The notes: generated by a model not told the origin, from the letters alone. Shown: positions 25,210 to 33,570, counted from the stretch's first letter. The stretch is DNA of 49,160 bases from JBMTVT01 sp049451635 (GCA_049451635.1 JBMTVT010000006.1:1-49160), one strand, 5' to 3'. Made by a program: numbers and translations.

Positions 25210-25866
25210 TTATTTTTTGCCATCCCATTCAGCATAAAACTGCTTTAAATACTGTTCCATAAAGACATGCCTGTTCAATGCGATTTGTTTTCCAGCTGTG
25301 GTGTTCATCCTTTCCTTTAATAGCAATAATTTTTCATGAAAATGATTAATGGTTGGAGCAGTAGAATTTTTGTATTCAGCTTTACTCATGTTGAGGTTGG
25401 GTAAAACTTCAGGGTTGTAAAGTTGCCTATTTTTAAATCCACCATAGTTAAAACAGCGTGCAATACCAATAGCTCCAATAGCGTCTAATCGGTCAGCGTC
25501 TTGAACCACATCTAACTCTTTTGATGTAAAACTTGAATCTTCATTCAACGAATTTTTAAATGAAATATTTTTAATAATATTTATAACATGTTCAATAACT
25601 ACTGAATCTACATTATGTTTAAATAAAAAATTCCTTGCTATTTTAGGACCAATGGATTCATCACCATCATTGAATTTACTATCAGCAATATCATGAAGTA
25701 ATGCCCCTAAAGAAATAACAAAAACATCTACATTTTCGTTTTTTGAGATGAGTAGAGCGTTTTTATAAACACGTTCTGTGTGAAACCAATCATGGCCACC
25801 TTCAGCATTTTTGAGAGTTTCTTTTACAAAATGCTTTGTTGTTTCAATAAGTTGTTCATTAGTCAT
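25210..25866 (-). CDS. HD-domain metal-dependent phosphohydrolase (YedJ-like)
   Basis: 218 residues. The HD motif set is complete: GGHDWFHTERVYKNAL (first His), LGALLHDIADSKF (His-Asp pair) and VVQDADRLDAIGAIGIAR (distal Asp). The overall pattern matches the YedJ/YpgQ group of predicted phosphohydrolases, some of which act on nucleotides. The ATG at 25866 overlaps the PlsC stop codon by 8 nt (ATGACTAA), so it is coupled to phospholipid acyltransferase translation. The physiological substrate is unknown. Confidence 0.88.
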   Translation of the reverse strand: MTNEQLIETTKHFVKETLKNAEGGHDWFHTERVYKNALLISKNENVDVFVISLGALLHDIADSKFNDGDESIGPKIARNFLFKHNVDSVVIEHVINIIKNISFKNSLNEDSSFTSKELDVVQDADRLDAIGAIGIARCFNYGGFKNRQLYNPEVLPNLNMSKAEYKNSTAPTINHFHEKLLLLKERMNTTAGKQIALNRHVFMEQYLKQFYAEWDGKK

Positions 25867-26599
25867 TTTTAATTGCTGATGTTATGCTTAACTCAATATT
25901 GGCAATAAGCTTATTATGGTCATTAAAATCTCTTAATATTAAGGGTTTGTGTACCTCAAATTTTATATGGGCACCCAGCCCCATTGGAAATTTGCCATAT
26001 TTTAATGTGTTCCAAGAATTATTGATTGTTATGGGAACAATAATCGCTGAAGGTATGTTTTCGAACAATGTTAAAAGACCTTTCTTTTGAAAAGATCTAG
26101 GAGAACCAGTTTTACTTCTTGTCCCCTCAGGAAAAATAACGGCTGCTCGTTTTGTTGTTTCTATATGTTTTGAAAAATTTTCAATGGCCTCAACCGCCTG
26201 TTTAGTTTTTTTTCTATCTATTAAAACTGAACCGCCATGGCGTAAATTATACGAAACACTGGGTATACCTTTGCCCAATTCAATTTTACTGATAAATTTG
26301 GGGTGGTATTTTCGCATGTACCAAATAATTGGGGGAATATCATACATGCTTTGATGGTTGGCAACTATAATTATGGGTTGGTTGTCATCAATTTTATAAG
26401 GATTTGTAAAAGAAAAGCGGGTGCCCAAAATATTTAAAAAGCGCATGATAAAAAACTGCAACCAATCTACACTTATTTTGTGCGCTTTATATCCTAAGAC
26501 ATTAAAACAAAACCACTGAACGGGATGAAAAACAACCAATGTCAATCCAAAACAGATAAAGTATAAAATTGTTAAAGGGTATGCTAAAAGTTTTGCCAT
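25859..26599 (-). CDS. plsC: 1-acyl-sn-glycerol-3-phosphate acyltransferase
   Basis: 246 residues with an N-terminal hydrophobic segment (MAKLLAYPLTILYFICFGLT) and the PlsC acyltransferase domain: the HX4D catalytic motif in VANHQSMYDIPPI, the glycerol-phosphate-binding GGSVLIDRKKTKQA, the EGTR motif in VIFPEGTRSKTGSPR and the C-terminal PITINNSWNTLKYGKFPM. It acylates lysophosphatidic acid at the inner membrane to make phosphatidic acid. The ATG at 26599 was chosen; an upstream in-frame TTG at 26644 lies inside the 3' end of the neighbouring lipoprotein gene. The HD gene downstream overlaps by 8 nt. Confidence 0.92.
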   Translation of the reverse strand: MAKLLAYPLTILYFICFGLTLVVFHPVQWFCFNVLGYKAHKISVDWLQFFIMRFLNILGTRFSFTNPYKIDDNQPIIIVANHQSMYDIPPIIWYMRKYHPKFISKIELGKGIPSVSYNLRHGGSVLIDRKKTKQAVEAIENFSKHIETTKRAAVIFPEGTRSKTGSPRSFQKKGLLTLFENIPSAIIVPITINNSWNTLKYGKFPMGLGAHIKFEVHKPLILRDFNDHNKLIANIELSITSAIKND

Positions 26600-26625
26600 G
26601 TGGCAAAAGTAAATAAAACTTAGTT

Positions 26626-27021
26626 TTAATAAACGGCTACACAAGTGTTATTTTCACAGGTAACATCAGATGGTGGGGTTCCCATAGCACAATCTGAAAC
26701 AATACCGTATTTTCCATTAAATTCTGCCTCTTTTTGATTGTAATTAGCCACCATTGCTTCTAATGTATCAGTGTCAATAGAAATAGAATAAACGAGATAG
26801 CTCCACGGGCCACCACAAGGTTTGCTGCCAAAGGCAATGAATTTGCATTCAGTAGATTCATTGCAAACCGAAGTGTTAGCTAAGGCTTCTATATCTTGCT
26901 TTAGAGATAAAAGGGCCTGTTTGTCTTCATCCTGTGTCATTACACCGTCGTCATCACATTGTGTGGATAATAGAGTAAAGCTAAGAATAAATAAGGCAAA
27001 AATTGATATTCTTCTTTTCAT
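26626..27021 (-). CDS. Cys-rich lipoprotein of unknown function
   Basis: 131 residues from the ATG at 27021. MKRRISIFALFILSFTLLST then QCDDDG is a lipoprotein-like signal; the residue before Cys is Gln, which is atypical, but the acidic DDD after it resembles a Bacteroidota surface-export signal. Besides the lipobox there are six cysteines, in VCNESTECKF, FGSKPCGGPW, VSDCAMG and VTCENNTCVAVY, probably forming disulfides. I recognise no named domain. It is 27 bp upstream of plsC and likely co-transcribed with it. Confidence 0.7.
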   Translation of the reverse strand: MKRRISIFALFILSFTLLSTQCDDDGVMTQDEDKQALLSLKQDIEALANTSVCNESTECKFIAFGSKPCGGPWSYLVYSISIDTDTLEAMVANYNQKEAEFNGKYGIVSDCAMGTPPSDVTCENNTCVAVY

Positions 27022-27075
27022 AACAATTTTTTTTAATCTAGATGAAAAATACAATAAAAGATTGCGTACAAAAAT

Positions 27076-27106
27076 AAAAAACCACGATTTAAAGTCGTGG
27101 TTTTTT
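27076..27106. terminator. Hairpin terminator between bacilliredoxin and lipoprotein genes
   Basis: Twelve-base perfect arms AAAAAACCACGA and TCGTGGTTTTTT around the loop TTTAAAG. It closes the bacilliredoxin transcript on the minus strand. Confidence 0.8.
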
Positions 27107-27129
27107 ATTATATAATAAGATATTGATTC

Positions 27130-27540
27130 TTAACAAAACTCGTTGTAAGCATCAACCAAGTTTTCAGCAATCAATTCTGCTGGACGACCTTCAATATGAT
27201 GACGCTCAAGCATGTGCACCAATTCGCCATCTTTAAATAACGCCATACTTGGTGAACTTGGTGGGAATGGTATCATATAACCACGAGCAGCGTCAACCGC
27301 TTCTTTATCAACACCTGCAAAAACTGTAACGATATGGTCTGGTTTTTTAGTATTTTGTAAACTCATTCTAGCTCCCGGACGTGCATTGGCTGCAGCACAA
27401 CCACAAACCGAATTTACTACAACAAGTGTAGTGCCTTCTTTAGCCAAAGCAGCATCAACCGCCTCAGGCGTATGTAATTCTTCAAAACCAACATTGGTTA
27501 AATCTTCACGCATTGGTTTTACTAATTCTGCTGGATACAT
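27130..27540 (-). CDS. Bacilliredoxin (BrxA/BrxB family)
   Basis: 136 residues, thioredoxin-like DUF1094/YphP family. The redox motif CGC is at C46-G-C48 in VNSVCGCAAANARPGARMSL. Further family signatures are IVTVFAGVDKEAVDAARGYM and PFPPSSPSMALFKDGELVHM. In Bacillus such proteins remove bacillithiol from mixed disulfides; in flavobacteria, which also make bacillithiol-type thiols in some lineages, the partner thiol is inferred. ATG at 27540; a TATCTTTG promoter box at 27578-27585 and a terminator at 27076-27106 make it monocistronic. Confidence 0.95.
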   Translation of the reverse strand: MYPAELVKPMREDLTNVGFEELHTPEAVDAALAKEGTTLVVVNSVCGCAAANARPGARMSLQNTKKPDHIVTVFAGVDKEAVDAARGYMIPFPPSSPSMALFKDGELVHMLERHHIEGRPAELIAENLVDAYNEFC

Positions 27541-27577
27541 ATTTTTAAATTTTAATAATTAACAATTTTTATGACTG

Positions 27578-27585
27578 CAAAGATA
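27578..27585 (-). promoter_or_regulatory. -7 promoter element of bacilliredoxin gene
   Basis: The minus strand reads TATCTTTG, matching TAnnTTTG, upstream of the ATG at 27540. Confidence 0.55.
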
Positions 27586-27628
27586 CCAATTGTGTAACAA
27601 AAACAGTATGCAATCAACTAACAAATAT

Positions 27629-27636
27629 TATATTTG
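27629..27636 (+). promoter_or_regulatory. -7 promoter element of the TerB-DnaJ gene
   Basis: TATATTTG matches TAnnTTTG. An in-frame TTG at 27634 lies within this box, which rules it out as the start and supports the ATG at 27661. Confidence 0.55.
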
Positions 27637-27660
27637 ACGATAAACAAAATTTATACTTAC

Positions 27661-28437
27661 ATGAGTTTTTCAAAATGGATAGGAGGTGCTTTGGGTTGGT
27701 CGTTTGGTGGACCAATTGGCGCCATAATAGGGTTAGCTTTAGGGAGTTTGGTTGATAATATGTTTGATGAAAAAAATAGCCCGTATTTAGGGCAAGGTCA
27801 ATCTCAAAACAGAAGAGGAACTACTTACAGAACCCAACAACAACGCCCTCAAACCCAATCAGGTGATTTTGAAGTGAGTTTACTCATATTAGCCTCAATT
27901 GTTATAAAAGCAGATGGTGTACAGGACCAACGCGAATTGGATTTTGTGCGCCAACAATTTGTAAACATGTATGGTAAAGAGCGCGCAAACCATGCATTTA
28001 ATCTGTTTAAAAATATTAGCAATCAAAAAAATATTTCTACCAGACAGGTGTGCTTACAGATTAAGCAAATGATGGATCATCCATCGCGTTTGCAATTAAT
28101 GCACTTCTTGTTTGGAATAGCTAAAGCCGATGGAACGGTTACAGATGATGAAGAACGACAAATATATACCATGGCTGGTTATTTGGGGATTAGTTCTCGG
28201 GATTACGAAAGCATAAAAGCCATGTTTTACAGTAGTAGTGATAATGCTTATAAAATATTAGAAATTGATAAAAACGCATCAGTTGATGAAATTAAACAAG
28301 CTTACCGCAAAATGGCAAAAAAATACCACCCAGATAAGGTATGCCATTTAGGAAAAGAGCATCAAGAAGGCGCTGAAGAAAAATTTAGGCAAGTACAGGG
28401 AGCTTATGAGCAGTTGCAAAAGGAGCGGGGGTTTTAG
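27661..28437 (+). CDS. TerB / DnaJ co-chaperone (DjlA-like)
   Basis: 258 residues. N-terminus MSFSKWIGGALGWSFGGPIG is a Gly-rich segment resembling a membrane-inserting glycine zipper. The central TerB-like helical domain runs from about residue 70 to 185 (ILASIVIKADGVQDQRELDF, FGIAKADGTVTDDEERQIY). The C-terminal J domain (DNAYKILEIDKNASVDEIKQ, KYHPDKV with the HPD tripeptide) recruits an Hsp70 partner. This is the architecture of DjlA. ATG at 27661 with a consensus promoter box 25 bp upstream. The stop codon overlaps the convergent 98-residue ORF by 4 bp. Confidence 0.92.
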   Translation: MSFSKWIGGALGWSFGGPIGAIIGLALGSLVDNMFDEKNSPYLGQGQSQNRRGTTYRTQQQRPQTQSGDFEVSLLILASIVIKADGVQDQRELDFVRQQFVNMYGKERANHAFNLFKNISNQKNISTRQVCLQIKQMMDHPSRLQLMHFLFGIAKADGTVTDDEERQIYTMAGYLGISSRDYESIKAMFYSSSDNAYKILEIDKNASVDEIKQAYRKMAKKYHPDKVCHLGKEHQEGAEEKFRQVQGAYEQLQKERGF

Positions 28438-28730
28438 CTAGTAACTTTATAATTCAAATCAATAAACTCAATAGCTTCTTGTTGCGTTAAAACAGCAAAC
28501 TTTTTATATCTATCATGAACATCTACAATTTCATCAAAAGCTTTTTTGACAAGTGGTTTGTTTTCCCAAGTATTAAGATGGTCTACAACGTTTTTTAAAC
28601 ATCCATTCTTATAACCTATTTGGTCTAAAACATGAATTAAGGTATCCGAAACACGTTTTGTTTCATCAAATTCAAGTTCTTTAAGTAATGGTAAAATATC
28701 TTGCGAACCTAATAACTGGTATTGCTGCAT
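28434..28730 (-). CDS. C-terminal fragment-like protein, HEAT-repeat-like
   Basis: 98 residues: MQQYQLLGSQDILPLLKELE, VSDTLIHVLDQIGY, AFDEIVDVHDRYKKF, then LTQQEAIEFIDLNYKVTS. The helical pattern looks like HEAT-type repeats, but I cannot name the family. Its upstream neighbour is an IS1595 transposase stub that overlaps it in another frame (28709-28846), so it is probably the surviving 3' end of a longer gene cut by the insertion. Expression would depend on a promoter from the IS fragment. Confidence 0.4.
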   Translation of the reverse strand: MQQYQLLGSQDILPLLKELEFDETKRVSDTLIHVLDQIGYKNGCLKNVVDHLNTWENKPLVKKAFDEIVDVHDRYKKFAVLTQQEAIEFIDLNYKVTS

Positions 28731-28846
28731 TTACGGCAACTATAGCCATCTTTCCACTTGATCTCCCCCAAGTATTCCTTACAATCTAGGTCTGTTTTGA
28801 AGCGTTCAGCAAAATCTAGAAGGTTTTGACCTTTAAAAATATTCAT
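28709..28846 (-). mobile_element. IS1595-family transposase N-terminal stub
   Basis: 45 residues from ATG at 28846 to TAG at 28709-28711: MNIFKGQNLLDFAERFKTDL, DCKEYLGEIKWKDGYSCRKC, SNTSY. This matches the conserved N-terminus of flavobacterial IS1595 transposases with the first CxxC of the zinc ribbon. The DDE/DDN domain is absent. No inverted repeats can be marked with confidence. The fragment overlaps the 98-residue ORF, so it marks an old insertion followed by deletion. Confidence 0.7.
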
Positions 28847-28918
28847 AAAAACATTAGTTTTGTTGACATACAAGTTATGAATTTATCTACCGATCTCTAA
28901 ATATTAATTCTTTTAGTA

Positions 28919-29371
28919 ATGAAAAATATCTTCGATTTAAATGAAACAAACGCTATTATTGAAAGAATTAATAAATTAGATGCTTATGCAAAACCTCTTT
29001 GGGGCAAAATGAGTGTTGACCAAATGTTGGCGCATTGCAATGTAACCTATGAAATGATTTATGATACTAAATACCCAAAACCAAATGCCTTTAAAATATG
29101 GATATTAAAATCCATTGTAAAACCTTATGTGGTAAGTGATAAGCCTTGTAGAAAAAATAGTAGAACCGCGCCTTAATTTGTTATTGCAGATTCAAAAAAT
29201 TTTGTTGAGTAAAAAGCAAGATTAATAGATTATTTAAAGAAAACCTAAAATTTTGGTGAATCCTATTTTGAAAATAAACCATCCCATTCTTTTGGAAAAT
29301 TAACTGCAAAAGAGTGAAATAATCTATTTTACAAACATCTAGACCATCATTTACGCCTGTTTGGGGTTTAA
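28919..29371 (+). pseudogene. DUF1569-family gene inactivated by four nonsense codons
   Basis: One continuous frame of 150 codons reads like a DUF1569 (DinB-like) protein: GKMSVDQMLAHCNVTYEMIY, KPCRKNSRTAP*FVI, SHSFGKLTAKE*NNLFYKH, LDHHLRLFGV. Four in-frame stops interrupt it, at 29174-29176, 29210-29212, 29246-29248 and 29318-29320, but there is no frameshift over the whole length. In the family the corresponding residues are mostly Gln, Glu or Trp; the last stop replaces the Trp of the KEWNN motif (TGG to TGA). Without the stops the protein would be full length. It is about 70 bp from the IS1595 stub. Confidence 0.82.
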
Positions 29372-29378
29372 TTAATTG

Positions 29379-30395
29379 TTATTCAAAAACAATAGTTGAT
29401 TTATCTTTACTCACATCCAGTCTAATGATTCTCCCCAAAATCATAGCTCTATTATCCTTTTCATGGCCAGCAGGCATATTAAAGGCAATCGGGAAATCAT
29501 AATCAGCTAAGGCATCTAAAATAAGTTGTTCAATGGATGTTCCCCAAAGGGTTGTGTTTTTTCGTAGTTTGGTCATATCACCTACAATAACACCTTTACA
29601 ATTATCAAAATAACCTCCGCGTTTAAGACTTTGCAGTATGCGGTCAATATGATATTTGTATTCACCAATTTCTTCAATAAACAATATTTTTCCAGATACA
29701 TCAATACTAGTTTTAGAACCTAACATGGTGTGTAATATGGTCAAATTACCGCCAACCAATTCCCCTATTGTACTTCCTGTTCTATTATATTCTGAACCTT
29801 TTATAGTGTAGCTTAAATTATTGCCAAAAATGGCATCTTTAAAGGTTGAAACGGATTCTTCAATTTCGGTTAAATCATCTTGCAAACTTGTACACATCAT
29901 AGCGTGAATACTTTCCACACCTTCAATGTGTATTTGGTTATGCAGTGCTGTTATATCTGAATATCCAATAATCCATTTTGGATTTTGTTTAAATTTAGTC
30001 CAATTCAATTTATCTAAAATCCTCACAGTTCCGTAGCCCCCTCGAGCACACCAAATAGCTCTAATTTTGGGGTCGTCCATTGCTTTTTGTAAGTCTTCAC
30101 AACGTTCATCATCGGTTCCCGCAAAGTGATTCGCTTGGTTAAATACATGTTTCCCAACAACAGTATGTAATCCCCAACTTTTAAGCAAATCTTTTGCTTG
30201 ATCAACTTCTTTAGTACGGTTTTTTAAAATTCCTGAAGGCGCAACAATAGCAACCGTATCGCCGTTTTTTAAGTAAGGAGGTTTTTGTAACGTCATGCTA
30301 TGAATTTCAGAGTTTGAATTTTGTGCTAAAACGGTTTTTGTTCCATAGAAAAAAACAACACAAAAAAAACTTAATGTAAGTAGGTGTTTCCACAT
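29379..30395 (-). CDS. S66 LD-carboxypeptidase
   Basis: 338 residues from ATG at 30395 with a signal peptide (MWKHLLTLSFFCVVFFYGTK, cleavage likely after VLA). Family S66 removes the terminal D-Ala from murein tetrapeptides. Motifs are NGDTVAIVAPSG at the N-terminus, IWCARGGYGTVRILDKLNW, the nucleophile region KWIIGYSDITALHNQ, ELVGGNLTILHTMLGSKT, LFIEEIGEYKYHIDRIL (Glu) and FNMPAGHEKDNRAMILGRII (His). A second ATG at 30410 would only add five residues. An export signal is consistent with a periplasmic enzyme. Divergent from metG across a 69-bp gap. Confidence 0.9.
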   Translation of the reverse strand: MWKHLLTLSFFCVVFFYGTKTVLAQNSNSEIHSMTLQKPPYLKNGDTVAIVAPSGILKNRTKEVDQAKDLLKSWGLHTVVGKHVFNQANHFAGTDDERCEDLQKAMDDPKIRAIWCARGGYGTVRILDKLNWTKFKQNPKWIIGYSDITALHNQIHIEGVESIHAMMCTSLQDDLTEIEESVSTFKDAIFGNNLSYTIKGSEYNRTGSTIGELVGGNLTILHTMLGSKTSIDVSGKILFIEEIGEYKYHIDRILQSLKRGGYFDNCKGVIVGDMTKLRKNTTLWGTSIEQLILDALADYDFPIAFNMPAGHEKDNRAMILGRIIRLDVSKDKSTIVFE

Positions 30396-30464
30396 AATGT
30401 AAATGTACATTTTTTTTCTAAATAGCTATCAAAATGTGTACTTTTACGACTTAATTTTAGATTG

Positions 30465-32531
30465 ATGAACAAACCAAAACGATATACCATTACCACTGCT
30501 TTACCTTACACCAATGGCCCCATTCACATAGGGCATTTGGCAGGGGTTTATGTGCCAGCCGATATTTATGCACGTTATTTACGATTAACGGGAAACGACG
30601 TAGTACTTATAGGTGGGAGTGATGAGCATGGGGTTCCTATAACCATAAAGGCAAAGAATGAAGGTGTGTCTCCGCAAGATGTAGTTGATAAATACCACGC
30701 CATTATTAAAAAATCGTTTGAGGATTTTGGAATTTCTTTTGATAATTATTCGCGCACATCGGCACCAATTCACCATGAAACCGCATCAAATTTTTTCAAA
30801 ACCTTAAACGAAAAAGGTGAGTTTATTGAAGAAACTACCGAACAATTGTATGATGAAGAAGCAAACCAGTTTTTAGCTGATAGATTTGTAACGGGAACAT
30901 GCCCAAAATGTGGTAATGAAGAGGCTTATGGTGATCAATGTGAAAAATGCGGGAGCAGCCTCAATGCAACAGATTTAATTAATCCAAAATCGGCTTTAAC
31001 AGGAAACGTACCTACTTTAAAACAAACAAAGCATTGGTTCTTGCCCTTAGATAAATATGAATCATTATTAAGGGAATGGATTTTAGAAGGTCATAAAAAA
31101 GATTGGAAACCTAATGTTTACGGACAAGTAAAATCGTGGATTGATGATGGATTACGCCCACGCGCAGTAACACGCGATTTAGATTGGGGTATTCCTGTTC
31201 CAGCAGAAGGCGGCGAGGGCAAAGTATTGTACGTTTGGTTTGATGCCCCTATTGGATACATTTCATCAACCAAGGAATGGGCGCAAAGAGAAGGTAAAGA
31301 TTGGGAACCTTATTGGAAAAGTAATGATACCAAGTTGGTACATTTTATAGGCAAGGACAATATCGTTTTCCATTGTATAATTTTTCCAGCCATGTTAACA
31401 GCAGAAGGAAGCTATATTTTACCCGATAATGTGCCTGCAAACGAGTTTTTAAATTTAGAAGGGAATAAATTATCCACTTCAAAAAATTGGGCGGTTTGGT
31501 TGCCAGATTATTTAGAGGAATTTCCAAATCAACAAGATGTGTTGCGTTATGTGTTAACAGCAAACGCTCCAGAGACTAAGGATAACGATTTTACTTGGAA
31601 AGATTTTCAGGCAAGAAACAACAATGAGTTGGTGGCTATTTTCGGGAATTTTATCAACCGTGTAGTGGTATTGACCAACAAGTATTATGAAGGCATTGTC
31701 CCAGAACCTTCTGAATTTCAAGAGGTAGATGAAGAAACTTTAGCGGCTGTAAAAGCATATCCAAATGTTATTGCAAGTTCCATTGAGCGATACCGTTTTA
31801 GGGAAGCAGGGCAGGAACTCATGAATTTAGCACGCTTGGGCAATAAATATTTAGCCGACGCTGAACCTTGGAAAGTGATTAAAGAAGATGAGGCACGAAC
31901 CAAAACCATTATGTTTGTAGCGTTACAAATAGCAAGTGCTCTAGCGACTTTAAGCGAGCCCTTTTTGCCATTTACTTCAGAAAAGCTGAAAAATATCCTT
32001 TGCCATTCCGCACTTGACTCGGAATCTTCTTGGAACGAAATCACTACAAAACAAGTGTTACTTCCGGTAGGTCATCAAATAGGGAAAGCAGAATTGTTAT
32101 TCAGTAAAATAGAAGATGAAACCATTCAATTTCAACTTGATAAATTGGATGCTAGTAAAAAGGCTAATGAAATTGCTAATAAAGTAGTAGAACCCCAAAA
32201 AGAAACCATTTCTTTTGATGATTTTACGAAATTAGATATTCGAGTAGGAACTATTTTGGAAGCTGAAAAAATGCCAAAAGCAAAAAAACTGTTGGTTTTA
32301 AAAGTTGATACAGGGATTGATATACGCACCATTGTTTCTGGCATTGCCGAAAGTTTTATACCCGAAGAAGTAGTTGGTAAAAAAGTAACCGTTTTAGTGA
32401 ATTTAGCTCCAAGAGCATTACGTGGTGTTGAAAGCCAAGGCATGATTTTAATGACCGAAACCCCTGAAGGTAAATTGGTTTTTGTAAATCCGGATGATGA
32501 AAAAGTGGGCAATGGGTTGCAGATAAGCTAA
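30465..32531 (+). CDS. metG: Methionyl-tRNA synthetase
   Basis: 688 residues, fused type with C-terminal tRNA-binding domain. The HIGH motif is in GPIHIGHLAGVYVPADIYAR; the zinc knuckle CPKCGNEEAYGDQCEKCGSS has two CxxC pairs; the KMSKS motif reads KLSTS in NKLSTSKNWAVW; the anticodon-binding helical domain follows; the C-terminal OB-fold DDFTKLDIRVGTILEAEK starts near residue 585. ATG at 30465 was chosen over a TTG directly upstream. An odd peptide CHSALDSES at about residues 513-521 is encoded by a repeat element seen elsewhere in the window. A hairpin terminator follows. Confidence 0.96.
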   Translation: MNKPKRYTITTALPYTNGPIHIGHLAGVYVPADIYARYLRLTGNDVVLIGGSDEHGVPITIKAKNEGVSPQDVVDKYHAIIKKSFEDFGISFDNYSRTSAPIHHETASNFFKTLNEKGEFIEETTEQLYDEEANQFLADRFVTGTCPKCGNEEAYGDQCEKCGSSLNATDLINPKSALTGNVPTLKQTKHWFLPLDKYESLLREWILEGHKKDWKPNVYGQVKSWIDDGLRPRAVTRDLDWGIPVPAEGGEGKVLYVWFDAPIGYISSTKEWAQREGKDWEPYWKSNDTKLVHFIGKDNIVFHCIIFPAMLTAEGSYILPDNVPANEFLNLEGNKLSTSKNWAVWLPDYLEEFPNQQDVLRYVLTANAPETKDNDFTWKDFQARNNNELVAIFGNFINRVVVLTNKYYEGIVPEPSEFQEVDEETLAAVKAYPNVIASSIERYRFREAGQELMNLARLGNKYLADAEPWKVIKEDEARTKTIMFVALQIASALATLSEPFLPFTSEKLKNILCHSALDSESSWNEITTKQVLLPVGHQIGKAELLFSKIEDETIQFQLDKLDASKKANEIANKVVEPQKETISFDDFTKLDIRVGTILEAEKMPKAKKLLVLKVDTGIDIRTIVSGIAESFIPEEVVGKKVTVLVNLAPRALRGVESQGMILMTETPEGKLVFVNPDDEKVGNGLQIS
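32002..32027. repeat. Dispersed 26-bp repeat inserted in frame in metG
   Basis: Copy of the element also found at 39499-39524: 21 of 26 positions are identical. Consensus G(C/T)CATTCCGCA(C/T)TTGA.. followed by CG(G/A)AATCT. In metG it is read as CHSALDSES, and the reading frame is kept. The element has dyad symmetry (ATTCCG ... CGGAAT). Confidence 0.6.
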
Positions 32532-32551
32532 ATTGATAATACATAATCATA

Positions 32552-32582
32552 AAAAAAGCACCTTAACTCAAGGTGCTTTTTT
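32552..32582. terminator. Hairpin terminator downstream of metG
   Basis: AAAAAAGCACCTT and AAGGTGCTTTTTT are perfect 13-base arms around AACTC, with a T-run in the plus direction. Confidence 0.85.
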
Positions 32583-32762
32583 GTTAATTCCTTTTTAAAT
32601 GTTCCCTTTGAGATTAATCATTTATAAGCTACTTAATTATTTGATTAATAGATTTTTATAATCTACCATAAAAAATTCTGTGAAGCATTAACCTAAAAAA
32701 GGAATCATCTACACCTACGGGTAAATTCGTATATATATAAGTTATTAATTAAAACATTTAAT

Positions 32763-33231
32763 ATGAAACGAATACTCCTATTACTTCTCACAATTAGTAT
32801 AATGTCTTGCGGTTCGTCAAAAACAGTAAGAGATTCCAAAAAAGTTATTAAAGGAAGGTTGGGTGTTAAATTCAATTACTTATAGTCAACCTGGAACTTA
32901 CAATGTAACATTGCTCAACGATGTATCAAAAACCTGTTTTGAAGGTAGTTCATGGCAGTTTGTTCCTAATAATACAAGAACTTATACGATCAACAATACT
33001 AACTGTTCAACTGGAGAACGCTATTTTGTGTTTACCATTCAAGAGGTTGATGAAACATCAGGACTTTATGATTTTTTATTGAAACCAACAGATGAAAAAT
33101 ACAATTCAGAAACCAATCAAGACCTTAGGTTAAGCTTAACCGCATTATCTGAAACCATAATGCAATGGGAACAAACACTTATGGTAAATGGAAAACCATT
33201 TACTATTTCTATGAATTTTACTAAAATATAA
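32763..33231 (+). pseudogene. Frameshifted lipocalin-like lipoprotein gene
   Basis: Starts MKRILLLLLTISIMSCGSSK with lipobox IMSC. One extra base near 32860 shifts the frame (read GRLGVKFNYL*). In the corrected frame it continues as a lipocalin-type protein: WVLNSITYSQPGTYNV, VSKTCFEGSSWQFVPNN, LYDFLLKPTDEKYNSE, ending GKPFTISMNFTKI at 33231. The rest is open, so one lesion accounts for the break. In related genomes I recall it followed by an OmpA-family gene, as here, where the neighbour is also damaged. Unlikely to give a working protein unless frameshifting occurs. Confidence 0.78.
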
Positions 33232-33234
33232 ACC

Positions 33235-33570
33235 ATGAGATATACAGTGTCGCAACAAACACTTAATAAACTTTTAGGCGTTTTTAAAGAATCTCCAGAT
33301 ACCAATATTTTGGTTGTTAGTCATGCCGACAGCCAATAGTCTGAAGATTATAACATGACACTATCTAAAAACAGAGCTTATGCAGTAACCAATTATTTAT
33401 CTCAAAACGGCATATCTATCGGAAGGTTAACAACCAATTGGTTTAGAGAAACCCAACCAATGCATGATAACGCTACTGCCGAAGGACGAGCAAAAAACCG
33501 TCGTGTAAACGTGGCAATTTTGCCAAACGAAAAAATGATAAAAGAAGCAAAGCAAGAAGCAGGACAATAA
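33235..33570 (+). pseudogene. Truncated OmpA-family gene with internal stop
   Basis: The C-terminal half of an OmpA peptidoglycan-binding domain: LLGVFKESPDTNILVVSHAD, then a TAG at 33337-33339, then MTLSKNRAYAVTNYLSQNGI, NWFRETQPMHDNATAEGRAK and NRRVNVAILPNEKM, stop at 33568-33570. The signal peptide and the N-terminal part of the gene are missing (family members are about 220 residues). The region from MTLSKNR to the stop is still open. The gene lies 3 bp after the lipocalin remnant, so the pair decayed together. Confidence 0.8.
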
